The notes beneath the pieces are model-generated. The model did not search any database. It was not told the DNA's origin and was given only the letters and a program-made list of their open reading frames with translations. The translations under genes and the position numbers were made by a program. A DNA stretch of 64,000 bases from Methylobacter sp. GTDB lineage: Bacteria; Pseudomonadota; Gammaproteobacteria; Methylococcales; Methylomonadaceae. The DNA lies in assembly GCF_023227905.1 (NCBI RefSeq), contig NZ_JALOCF010000002.1, positions 1-64,000 of the forward strand, read 5' to 3'. Positions 8,929 through 18,089 of this stretch are shown one piece after another (position 1 is the stretch's first letter; each line of letters opens with the position of its first letter).

Positions 8929-9821
8929 GCCATAATCTCCTGTAAATGAAAGTGGAATGGCCCCAGCTTACCGCCGTAATTACCCGCACTAATGCGTTTA
9001 ATGCCATTCGCCGCACCTAAATCGCAAACCGCCTGAATACCAACGCGCATGGCTTTATCAATATCCTCTTTGGTTAAACCGTCAATTACGATTTCCATGA
9101 CCGACTCAATTTCCAGCGACAAATCAGTTTTGGTCATACCCTTTAAGGTCGGGCAGAAAGCATCATTGGTTGATGCCCCCAAAGCCGCATATTTTGAACC
9201 GACTTTGGAACCGGAACGTACTACGCCGCCAGGGAAAGGCATGATCACATTGGGGACCTTGCGCATTTCTTCAATTGCCGCCTCGCAGGCCGCCAAGGCT
9301 TGCGGTTGTGACTCGGCCAACACCAGAAAGTTGCCGCCGCCGACGGCATCGACCTGCCCGGTAGTCGCTTCGGTTAAAAACTCGCCATCCATAACCGGAA
9401 TACGCCAGTAACGCTTGCCGTCAATCAGCTTAGCCACCTGGAAACCGTCGCCGAAATAACGCAGATTTTTACCTAGCGCTATACGTGTACCGCCATCAAT
9501 GCCTGCAAACAAGGCTGAGGTCGGCGATGTCAATACGCATTGCCCCGCCCTGGTTTCAAGCTGCTTCGCCAAGCCTTTGCCGCCCATCGCAAAAATCATG
9601 ATCGAAACGCCGGGACGACCGTCCGGAGTTTCGGATGGATCAAGAACCCGCTCAATTCCAGCCTCACAACCACAGGCAATTACCGAAGTAGCAAAACCGG
9701 TCATAGCTTGCGCTGAAATCATCGCCCATTTTTCGTTTTGTGCGGTGATGATGGCGCGAGTAGCTTTCATCGGAAAAGCCTCGGCAAAGGTTGCGTCTAT
9801 AGCTACGCCATTAATGATCAT
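8925..9821 (-). CDS. fhcD: Formylmethanofuran:tetrahydromethanopterin formyltransferase
   Basis: Ftr-family enzyme of 298 residues that moves the formyl group from tetrahydromethanopterin to the methanofuran analogue bound in the Fhc complex. It starts MIINGVAIDATFAEAFPMKA and has conserved Ftr stretches such as FPGGVVRSGSKVGSKY and ISAGNYGGKLGPFHFHL at the C-terminus. It overlaps fhcA upstream and fhcC downstream by four bases each, implying translational coupling. Confidence 0.96.
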   Translation of the reverse strand: MIINGVAIDATFAEAFPMKATRAIITAQNEKWAMISAQAMTGFATSVIACGCEAGIERVLDPSETPDGRPGVSIMIFAMGGKGLAKQLETRAGQCVLTSPTSALFAGIDGGTRIALGKNLRYFGDGFQVAKLIDGKRYWRIPVMDGEFLTEATTGQVDAVGGGNFLVLAESQPQALAACEAAIEEMRKVPNVIMPFPGGVVRSGSKVGSKYAALGASTNDAFCPTLKGMTKTDLSLEIESVMEIVIDGLTKEDIDKAMRVGIQAVCDLGAANGIKRISAGNYGGKLGPFHFHLQEIMA

Positions 9822-11484
9822 GCCACATCTCCTTTAAGCGGATGCACCGTCAAGCTGCCGCGTCCATCCTCTGTTATTTCATCATCGCTGATTTTAAAGT
9901 TACCGAGCTTCATGGTCAGGAACCGATCAAAATATTTCTGCAAATCCTTTTCTACCGACAAATCATAATCCGGCTTAACCACATGGGTCGTGCCCCACTT
10001 GGTGTGAACAACCTTTCCGTCAACAACTACCAACTCACCGTCTTTAAACACATAATCCGGTTTTTCAAACATAAGTTGCCGGTCGGCATTATCGGTATAA
10101 ACGGTAATATCCGCCCAATTACCGGCACTCAAACCGCCGCGATCTTGCAACCCGATTAATCTGGCAGCGCCGGCGCGGGTCATAATCGCAATTTCCTGCA
10201 AACTGTATTCGCGGTCAATCGACGCCAACGTCGTCATTTTTTGCGCTTCAGGATGAATCGTAGCCAACACATCGTTACGGAAACTTCTGTCCATCAACAA
10301 ACGGATCAAATGCGGATAGCTGGTAAACGGCGCCCCGTTGGGGTGATCCGTAGTCAGGAAAATGCGCCAAGGATCATCAACCAACAAGAAGGTTTCCAGA
10401 CCGATCGCCCACTGCAATGCATTGACGAAGTTCTGGTCCTTGTATTTGAACGGTACAACACCGCAGCCCGCATCGCACTCAATATCCATAGTCACCCATT
10501 TATTCGGGCTGGCATGCTTATGATTGGCATGTTGACGCATATTATCGCCGGACGCGGTGACGGTTTGCCCAAACAGAATCTGTCCAACATCGATCGTGAT
10601 GTTTTTGTTTTTGTTGACGGCTTCAGCAATCTGCGCCGCACCGGACGAAAACTTGAAATCCCCTTCCGTGCCGTAACTATGGAACTGAATATGCGTCAAA
10701 TGCATCGGCAAGCCGCCGATGCCCTGAATGGTATCCAGCGTGGTATTCATGTTGCCGGGCACACCCAGATTACACCCATGCACGTGCAAAGGATGAGTAA
10801 TACCCAGCTCTTTAACCGCTGTCGCCAATACGCGCAGAATATCGCGTGGGGTCACGCCGTAATGACTGTTCTGCTCATCCAGGTCCAGTTTGCGCTGGTT
10901 AAACTTGAATGCACTGATACCGCCGGGATTAACGACTTTAACGCCAATCGCTTTAGCGGCCTGCATGGTAAAAGCGACATAATCATTAATCGCTTTTTGA
11001 TCTTTTTTGGCCGTCAACAGGCGCAGCAAATAATCATCGCTGCCCATCAACACATAACCGCCCTTATCCAGAATCGGAATATCGGCCATTTCCATATGCG
11101 CCTGACGCGCATTGATCGGCAACACCGCAGGCTCGAAACCGGCGGTGTAACCCATTTCCGCATAGCGATAACCTGTCACAAAAGTGCTGGGCATCGCATG
11201 ACCGCAGCCGGAACGGGTAATATCGGTACGTGCGACAGGGTCGGCGCGATGATCTTCCGGCAATAAGGTTCTGGCGATATTGCCTTTGCCGCCGCCAATA
11301 TGCGTATGCATATCGATTGCGCCGGACATGACTACCTTGCCGTTTAAATCGTATTCCTTATCGACTTTAAAATCGCCAATCGGCTTATTGACGATGCGTC
11401 CGTCCTGAATATAAATATCCTGTTTCCCGCCACCAATCCGCTGGCAGGATCGTAAACTGCGCCGCCTGTTAATCTAATCAACAT
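9818..11484 (-). CDS. fhcA: Formyltransferase/hydrolase complex subunit A, with apparent frameshift
   Basis: Amidohydrolase-fold subunit (FwdA/FmdA-like) that hydrolyses the formyl group to formate. The metal-binding HxH is seen in DMHTHIGGGKGN. As given, the uninterrupted frame begins at 11329 (503 residues, MSGAIDMHTH). Upstream a well-placed ATG at 11484 follows AGGA and encodes MLIRLTGGAVYDPASG in another frame; near 11433 the frame shifts and continues GGKQDIYIQDGRIV into the main frame. One inserted base there restores about 555 residues with the expected family N-terminus. A sequencing or assembly error, or a genuine mutation, are both possible. It starts nine bases after the fhcB stop. 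Confidence 0.9.
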
Positions 11485-11493
11485 ACTATTTTC

Positions 11494-12753
11494 CTACAAA
11501 GCTTGTTCAATGGCGTTAAGCACGTCAGACGTACTGGGCAAGCCGGAATCGCGCAACTTCTTCAATCGAATTGCAACCACGTTATCCATACGATAAGCAT
11601 GACCGGCATGGTCAATGCCCGGTGTACCGACAGGAATAAACACATCGGGCTCTTTAGCAAAGGTCATTCCGGAACGGCCCACCACAATGGTAGGCAAATC
11701 TGTTGCAGGCGGCACTGCCTTAGCATTAAATGCCTGCACCCAAACCAACGCGTCAGCTTCGCCGTTGTTTAACAGGTAATTGGCATCATTCAAATAAGGA
11801 TCGTATTCCGGGAAGCCGCTGGAAAAACGGGTACGCGCCGGATAACCGGTTGTCCAACCGCAAACCTGGTTAGCCGTCTGGTCGCCTTCTTTTCCGCCCA
11901 GAGGCAGACCGGAACTACGGGTATTTTTATCGTTGATGTCTTTAATCATTTCGGAAAGCGTTTGCACCGTCAGCTCGGCCTGGCTATAAGCCAACGCGCC
12001 AGCCGCCCAGGTTACAACGCTATAGCTTGCCGCCTTTAACTTGTCGGCAATGCCCTGTAAATCAGCTACAGCAATACCGCCGACCGAATCGACGCGGATC
12101 GGATTACCTTTAACCAGCGCTCTTAATACGGCAACCACATCAGGCAATTCTTCGTTTGCGCATTCAAAAACCTGCGCTTTTTGGCCGCTGGGTGAGGTAG
12201 AAGCGTTACCGGAAGGCGCTTTGCCCAAATAAATAACCTCACGTTTGCCGGTGTCGTCCAGGAACATGGACTCTTCATTCCATAGATAACGCTCGAAAAA
12301 GCGCGGTGAGAAACTTTCAAGATCGATGCCGACCACAAGTAACAAATCACAACGATTTTTTACTTCAGCCAGCGTCGTATTCATCCAGCCGGAATCTTGC
12401 AAGGCCAAGAAATTATTCCGTGCGCCGGTAAAATTCATATTGTCGACAACAGCACCGCTACGATCAGCCAAAGCCAACAATGCCCGCATCCCGTTAACGT
12501 CGGTTGCGCAGCCGCCGATAACCGGCTGATTAGTATTGTTTAACAGCGCCGCCGCCTTTGCCACCGCCACATCCAAACTGACTTCCTTGCCCTCAACTCT
12601 TGGGCTGGTATCGGTAACAGCCTGTTCAAAAGCGGGCGTATTAACCGCACAGCCGTTTTTAATCACCTTAAGCGATACACCGTCGACCTGAATGGTCAGG
12701 TCATCCGTGCCGATGCCGCAAAAAGGGCTAGGTACTTCAGTTATCTCAGCCAT
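11494..12753 (-). CDS. fhcB: Formyltransferase/hydrolase complex subunit B
   Basis: Bacterial relative of the molybdopterin subunit FwdB/FmdB, 419 residues. The N-terminus has PFCGIGTDDLTI, resembling the archaeal iron-sulfur region but without a CxxC cluster. Bacterial FhcB is considered non-redox because the complex acts as a hydrolase. First gene of the fhcB-fhcA-fhcD-fhcC operon. An AGGA ribosome-binding site lies seven bases before the ATG. The 146-bp region upstream should contain the operon promoter; I could not identify it confidently. Confidence 0.94.
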   Translation of the reverse strand: MAEITEVPSPFCGIGTDDLTIQVDGVSLKVIKNGCAVNTPAFEQAVTDTSPRVEGKEVSLDVAVAKAAALLNNTNQPVIGGCATDVNGMRALLALADRSGAVVDNMNFTGARNNFLALQDSGWMNTTLAEVKNRCDLLLVVGIDLESFSPRFFERYLWNEESMFLDDTGKREVIYLGKAPSGNASTSPSGQKAQVFECANEELPDVVAVLRALVKGNPIRVDSVGGIAVADLQGIADKLKAASYSVVTWAAGALAYSQAELTVQTLSEMIKDINDKNTRSSGLPLGGKEGDQTANQVCGWTTGYPARTRFSSGFPEYDPYLNDANYLLNNGEADALVWVQAFNAKAVPPATDLPTIVVGRSGMTFAKEPDVFIPVGTPGIDHAGHAYRMDNVVAIRLKKLRDSGLPSTSDVLNAIEQAL

Positions 12754-12899
12754 GGAGCTGTCCTATTGTTAGTCACTAAATGAGCGTTATTGTGACAGAT
12801 GCCCTGTATTCATACAACTGTAGGTCCAGCCCAACCAAGCCTTTATTTGTACATTTAAAAGGGTTTCACTTGCTTGGTTATAAGGCATAGACGCCCATA

Positions 12900-14813
12900 T
12901 TATTGATACCGGCTCAACCGATGCGCCCAGATATAATCCGCCGACTGATAGTAAGCCATATCTTCCGTTACCAATGAGGCGACCGCATTCATGTCGAGCG
13001 GCTTATGCGCACCTAAAGGATCATCAACCACATCGACTTTTTGTTGGGGCGACAGATACACCAGTTTATTGTCTTTAAACAAACCCAGTTTCTGGTAGTT
13101 GCTAATTAATGCCCGGCCCTGCTCTTTGGTCATCTGCATAATATCCTGACCGTAAAACTGGCTTTCATAACTGGCGTTTAAAAGCCCAAGCACGGTCGGG
13201 GCGACATCAATCTGACTGGACAGGATATCGTTTCTTTTTGCCGGCACATGCTTTGGCGAGTAGATAAACAACGGGATATGGTATTTATCGACTGGCAGCT
13301 CGATTTTGCGCGCGCTACCGGCGCAGTGGTCAGCCACCATAACAAACACGGTATCATCGAACCACGGCTTGGTTTTGGCCTGCTCGATAAATTGATGTAT
13401 CGCAAAATCGGTATATTTCACCGCCCCTTGCCGACCGCTGCCTGACGGTAGATCAATCTTGCCTTCAGGATAAGTATAAGGACGATGATTGCTGGTAGTC
13501 ATGATCTGGAAGAAGAACGGCTTGTTGGCTTGAAAATCCTGGTCAGCTTCTTTCAGGGTGCGGTTAAAAATGATGTCGTCCGAAACGCCCCAGGCATTGG
13601 TAAAGGTTAATTCCTCCTGGGTGAAATCGGTTTGATCAACAATGCGGTAACCGTTACCGGAATAAAAGGCGTTCATATTGTCGAAGTAGCCCCGACCACC
13701 GTACAAAAACGCAGTATCGTAGCCTTTTTGCTGCAACACTCTGCCAAAGCTGAATAAATTGCCGTTATCAGGCCGCTTCACGATGGCTTGGCCGGGCGTA
13801 GGTGGAATGGACAAGGTTAACGATTCAAGTCCCCTAATGGTTCGGGTGCCGGTCGCGTAAAAATTGGTAAACAATAACCCCTCTTTAAACCATTCATCCA
13901 TGTATGGCGTGATGTTCTCTTTATTGCCGAAGGTTGCCAGGAAATCGGCGCTTAAGCTCTCGACGGTAATTAACACAATATTCAGGCGTTTTTCTTCGCC
14001 CACCGGTTTAACTATGCGTTTGATGTTGTATAAATTCCCGGCTGCATCCTCCGCACCCAGCTGTTTTTTGATGGCATTCGATAAATGCTGATCATCGCCA
14101 ACCTTGTAAAAATGCCGGTAATCCAGTTCATTGTTTCTAAATGCCGAAAAAAATTGATAAGGCCCGTTGGCGGCCAATTCATTAAGATAGGTATTGGCTG
14201 AGAACTGGTACCATGCCGACCCTACGGTGGCGTAGCTAATGACCGGCAGCAGCAGCAAGGCTCCGGTAATTTTCAGCCGGGACGGGAACGATTCACTGGC
14301 AGTAAATGTGCGCGCCAGCGTTTTCCTGACCAGTAAGAAGCAAAGCACGGTAATAATTAAAATACCCGATAATAGCCAGCCCAAAGGATAGGATTCAATA
14401 ATATTGCTGACTACCTCATGGGTATAAATCAGATAATCAACGGCAATAAAATTAAACCGGACGCCAAATTCATCCCAAAAAGTCCATTCCGATAACTCGA
14501 TAAAAAACAGCCCGTATAGACAGGTAATAAATACCCCAAAGCTGATGATCTTATGAATCTTACTTTGGTAAATCCGGTTGGGCAGCACCAGGAGATACAG
14601 AACGAACGGGATTAATAAATAACTGAAAAAAGCCAGATCGTTGACCATCCCTATCAGGAAAGCCAGCACTATCTGGTAAACGGGCGAATCGATATCGGCC
14701 AGTTGCTTGATCAGCAAGACCACCCGCAGCAAGGCAAAAGCACCTAAATTAACCAACAAAAACAGCAACACAATAGTGAACCGTGACTTTGAAAACAATG
14801 CGTTTATGCCCAT
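12900..14813 (-). CDS. LTA synthase family membrane sulfatase/phosphoglycerol transferase
   Basis: 637 residues: about five transmembrane helices in the first 190 residues (for example 12-38, 45-78, 88-107, 145-163 and 181-198), then a large extracytoplasmic sulfatase-fold domain from about residue 277. Metal/active-site motifs are Glu285 (ITVESLS), the catalytic threonine near 325 (GTRTIRGLES) and VADHC later. Gram-positive members polymerise glycerophosphate. Gram-negative members often add phosphoglycerol or phosphoethanolamine to surface glycans. The gene overlaps a PAP2 phosphatase by ten bases, fitting joint lipid-linked phosphoryl-group metabolism. Substrate unknown. Confidence 0.88.
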   Translation of the reverse strand: MGINALFSKSRFTIVLLFLLVNLGAFALLRVVLLIKQLADIDSPVYQIVLAFLIGMVNDLAFFSYLLIPFVLYLLVLPNRIYQSKIHKIISFGVFITCLYGLFFIELSEWTFWDEFGVRFNFIAVDYLIYTHEVVSNIIESYPLGWLLSGILIITVLCFLLVRKTLARTFTASESFPSRLKITGALLLLPVISYATVGSAWYQFSANTYLNELAANGPYQFFSAFRNNELDYRHFYKVGDDQHLSNAIKKQLGAEDAAGNLYNIKRIVKPVGEEKRLNIVLITVESLSADFLATFGNKENITPYMDEWFKEGLLFTNFYATGTRTIRGLESLTLSIPPTPGQAIVKRPDNGNLFSFGRVLQQKGYDTAFLYGGRGYFDNMNAFYSGNGYRIVDQTDFTQEELTFTNAWGVSDDIIFNRTLKEADQDFQANKPFFFQIMTTSNHRPYTYPEGKIDLPSGSGRQGAVKYTDFAIHQFIEQAKTKPWFDDTVFVMVADHCAGSARKIELPVDKYHIPLFIYSPKHVPAKRNDILSSQIDVAPTVLGLLNASYESQFYGQDIMQMTKEQGRALISNYQKLGLFKDNKLVYLSPQQKVDVVDDPLGAHKPLDMNAVASLVTEDMAYYQSADYIWAHRLSRYQ

Positions 14814-15511
14814 TTAAGCCGCTTCCTGAAAAATAAAATAAATAACAGTAATGATGAAAACCAGCATACCGCCAGCGCAAATACATCATGACTAAAAAAA
14901 TGCGCCCCGCGCGCTTGCTGAGCTGCGCCGAAAACAAAACCTAACGCCAAACCGAAATACAGGCCGTACAACTTATATTCGGGCTTAACGGCCATCAGGA
15001 AAAAATACAGGCTGATGAAGGTAAAGCCTGATCCCGCATGAGCTGCCGGAAAGCAATGGCCTATTGGCAAATTATTGGGAATGTCATCGAATAACCGCAC
15101 ATAGGGTTTATCGCCGCCAAACAAGGCTAAATCCCACGGGCAATAAATATGAGTGCTGTTTTTCAACAGCGCGATGATAATCGGTCCGCTGATGCTCGCG
15201 ACCAGTAAAAAAACCAGCTCACGCCGATAGCGGTGAAAAGCAGAGCTTGTTCTGAGCGACACTAATAGACAGAGCAACATACCGATTGCACTTATATAAA
15301 TAATATATTGTCCGCCAGTATGCAGAATAGTTTCAGCCAGCAGGCTTTCCTTATAAATCCACTGATGAAGTTCTGCATCGTAAAAATGCCGGCTGATCCA
15401 TAGGTCCAGCGGGGTAAATTCCAGGCCTGAGAAAAAGATTAAGAGCATCAGAGGGATTGCAAAATGGGATTTGATAAATTGATCAAACTCCAGCTGGATT
15501 TGAGTCGGCAA
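14804..15511 (-). CDS. PAP2 family membrane phosphatase
   Basis: 235 residues with about six transmembrane segments. The acid-phosphatase signature is present in modified form: Lys in LLKNSTHIYCPWD, the PSGH-equivalent PAAHAGSGF, and RGAHFFSHD with the nucleophile-activating histidine. It probably dephosphorylates a lipid phosphate or diphosphate at the membrane. The start is TTG with AAGGA six bases upstream. It is translationally linked to the downstream LTA-synthase-like gene by a ten-base overlap, suggesting it recycles or trims the lipid product or donor of that enzyme. Confidence 0.85.
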   Translation of the reverse strand: MPTQIQLEFDQFIKSHFAIPLMLLIFFSGLEFTPLDLWISRHFYDAELHQWIYKESLLAETILHTGGQYIIYISAIGMLLCLLVSLRTSSAFHRYRRELVFLLVASISGPIIIALLKNSTHIYCPWDLALFGGDKPYVRLFDDIPNNLPIGHCFPAAHAGSGFTFISLYFFLMAVKPEYKLYGLYFGLALGFVFGAAQQARGAHFFSHDVFALAVCWFSSLLLFILFFRKRLKWA

Positions 15512-15590
15512 ACGGTTTCCTTAGTTGATGGGATTTATCAAGCCGTATAAGTTATACAGGATAGGTAAAAGCCTACCCGCCATATTGTTT

Positions 15591-18074
15591 TTATATTCTA
15601 ACATCACCGCTGATTAATTGCTCAGGGCTAAAATCATCCACGCTAATGGCCGCAAATCGGGCCTTTTCGGCGGCTGCTATTAGTTCGGCTTCTTTATTGC
15701 TAATAACGGCCTTGCTTATCGCCTCATCCAGTACATCAAGGATCGTGCCTTTGGGCAGCTGTTTTTGCTTTTGCGCGGCATGGATCTTGGCTTCCACAGG
15801 CATCGCGGCAAGCACGGCCTGGAAGGCGACTTCAATTCTGCCGGTAGCGTCATCGGGACTATGATTAATGTAAATACCGTGGGTTAAGCGGTCCCGGGCC
15901 GGAGAATCTTTCAGCAACAGCGCCGCAGTCTGGTGGATCAAATAGTCGGCGGGTGGCGCATAGGGCTTACCGCTGGGGAAAAGGAAAAACCTGAGCAAAG
16001 AAGCCAAGGTGCGTCTAGGCAAGGCCAGGAAAGTAGCCCTTAATAGGACAGCCGGGGTATGCGCAGGCAATGCCTGAAAAATATCCAGCAAAGATTGATG
16101 GGCGCGGTGCAGGGTTTGCTGGCAAGCCCAATGCAACAACGGCAAGTCGTCTTTGGGACTCCCCTGATCCTGATAATGTTTCAGCACACAGGAGCACAGA
16201 TAAAGATTACTCAGGGCATCGGCAAAGCGCCCGGAAATACGTTCCTTGCGCTTAAGCGAGCCGCCCAGCGTCAGCAACGCAAAATCTGTGACTAGCGCAA
16301 AGCCGGCGCTAAGTCTGGCAATCTGCCGGAAATATCGCCGGGTATCGTGATCGCCCGGCACATTGACAAAACGTGCGCCGGTTAATCCCAGCCAAAAACC
16401 GGCCGCCAGATTGTGCAGCATTGAACCGATATGCTCAAACAGGATCTCATCAAACTGCTGCAACGCCAATTCGGGATCTTCGTGGCCCAAGGCCTCCATT
16501 TCCCGCTGGATGTAAGGATGGCAACGCACTGCACCCTGGCCGAAAATCATCATGGTGCGGGTCAGGATATTGGCGCCTTCGACGGTAATGCTGACCGGAA
16601 TCACTTGGTAAATCCGGCCAAGATAGTTTTTAGGCCCCAGACAAATGCCCGAGCCCCCTTGTATGTCCATCGCATCGTTAATGACCCGGCGCATTCTTTC
16701 GGTAAGCTCGTATTTGATAATGGCGGAAATGACCGACGGTTTCTGCCCGTCGTCCAACGCGGCGGCAGTCACTTTACGCGCCGCATCGATAATATAGGTT
16801 TCTCCGGCGATGCGCGCCAGCGGCTCTTCAATGCCTTCAAACTCGCCGATCGGCAGATTGAACTGCTTGCGGATACGGGCATAAGCGCCGGTATTGCGGC
16901 TGGCCATTTTCGACGCGCCGGTGCTGAGCGCCGGCAAAGATACCGCCCTGCCGGTAGCGAGACACTGCATCAGCATTTTCCAGCCGTTGCCGACCTGCTC
17001 GAGGCCGCCGATAATCCAGTCCATCGGAATAAACACGTCTTTGCCCCAGTTCGGGCCGTTCTGGAACGCGGAATTCAGCGGGAAGTGACGATTACCGATG
17101 GAAACACCAGGCGTATTAGTGGGAATCAAGGCGACGGTAATGCCGACGTTTTCCTTGTCGCCGATCAGGTGTTCCGGGTCATAAAGCTTGAATGCCAGGC
17201 CCAGCACCGTGGCGACCGGGCCTAAGGTAATGTAGCGTTTTTCCCAATTGAGCCGTATGCCCAGCACCTCGTCCTTGCCTTCGAATGGGCCGTAACAGAC
17301 CACGCCGGTATCGGGCATCGCTCCGGCATCGCTGCCGGCATGTGGGCCGGTTAAGGCAAACGCGGGAATTTCCTCGCCTGTTGCCAGACGCGGCAGGTAA
17401 TGGTTTTTCTGTTGTTCGGTGCCGTATGCCAGCAGTAATTTGGCCGGACCCAAGGAGTTGGGCACCATCACCGTAACGGCGGCGGTGCTGCTGCGGCTGG
17501 AAATTTTCATCACCACTTCGGAATGCGCGTACTCGCCGAACTCCAAGCCGCCGTAGTGCTTGGGTATGATCATGCCGCAGAATTTATTGCGCTTGATATA
17601 GTCCCAGACTTCATCCGGCAGGTCAAAGCGGTTATGGGTAATGTCCCAATCATCCAGCATGCTGCATAATGTTTCTACCGGGCCGTCAATAAATGCCTGC
17701 TCCTCAGCGCTCAGTTTCGGAGCAGGTAAATCCAATAATACTTTCCAATCGGGATGACCGGAGAACAGTTCGGCATCCCACCAGGTATTGCCCGCTTCCA
17801 ATGCGTCGCGTTCGGTTTGCGACATTTGCGGCAGCGCCCGTTTCATGATCCTGAAAACCATGCTACTGAAGTGTTGTTGGCGGATCGCCGGAATATTGAG
17901 CGTGACAAAAACGACGCTGAAAATAAGCCAGAGCAGGAATACAAAACCGCTAGGCCCCTGCACCAGCGAATAAAGCCCTAACCACCCGAACAGAACCAGC
18001 GTAGACCGGCGCAGAGATGCCCTGACATAAGCCAGAACGCCGATAGCAATGAGTAATACGATTAACCAGCTCAT
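15591..18074 (-). CDS. fadE: Acyl-CoA dehydrogenase, FadE type
   Basis: 827 residues, close to the 814 of E. coli FadE and much longer than ordinary acyl-CoA dehydrogenases. Two hydrophobic N-terminal segments (about 1-17 and 25-60) anchor it. The FAD-dependent dehydrogenase core follows (IIPKHYGGLEFGEYAHSEV, FALTGPHAGSDAGAMPDTG, GGSGICLGPKNYLGR), then the long FadE-specific C-terminal extension. It catalyses the first step of beta-oxidation, acyl-CoA to trans-2-enoyl-CoA. Third of three fad genes, 15 bp after fadN. Confidence 0.95.
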   Translation of the reverse strand: MSWLIVLLIAIGVLAYVRASLRRSTLVLFGWLGLYSLVQGPSGFVFLLWLIFSVVFVTLNIPAIRQQHFSSMVFRIMKRALPQMSQTERDALEAGNTWWDAELFSGHPDWKVLLDLPAPKLSAEEQAFIDGPVETLCSMLDDWDITHNRFDLPDEVWDYIKRNKFCGMIIPKHYGGLEFGEYAHSEVVMKISSRSSTAAVTVMVPNSLGPAKLLLAYGTEQQKNHYLPRLATGEEIPAFALTGPHAGSDAGAMPDTGVVCYGPFEGKDEVLGIRLNWEKRYITLGPVATVLGLAFKLYDPEHLIGDKENVGITVALIPTNTPGVSIGNRHFPLNSAFQNGPNWGKDVFIPMDWIIGGLEQVGNGWKMLMQCLATGRAVSLPALSTGASKMASRNTGAYARIRKQFNLPIGEFEGIEEPLARIAGETYIIDAARKVTAAALDDGQKPSVISAIIKYELTERMRRVINDAMDIQGGSGICLGPKNYLGRIYQVIPVSITVEGANILTRTMMIFGQGAVRCHPYIQREMEALGHEDPELALQQFDEILFEHIGSMLHNLAAGFWLGLTGARFVNVPGDHDTRRYFRQIARLSAGFALVTDFALLTLGGSLKRKERISGRFADALSNLYLCSCVLKHYQDQGSPKDDLPLLHWACQQTLHRAHQSLLDIFQALPAHTPAVLLRATFLALPRRTLASLLRFFLFPSGKPYAPPADYLIHQTAALLLKDSPARDRLTHGIYINHSPDDATGRIEVAFQAVLAAMPVEAKIHAAQKQKQLPKGTILDVLDEAISKAVISNKEAELIAAAEKARFAAISVDDFSPEQLISGDVRI

Positions 18075-18089
18075 GGGATATTCCTTAAG

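Noticed and set aside
10241..11266. Long plus-strand open frame (341 codons) opposite fhcA
   Set aside because: It is the antisense frame of a strongly conserved gene and encodes no recognisable protein; its length comes from codon bias of fhcA.
11400..11440. Programmed ribosomal frameshift in fhcA
   Set aside because: No slippery heptamer or downstream pseudoknot is apparent at the junction; sequence error or mutation is simpler.
16431..17225. 264-codon plus-strand frame opposite fadE
   Set aside because: Antisense shadow of the FadE coding frame with no start signal or known motif.
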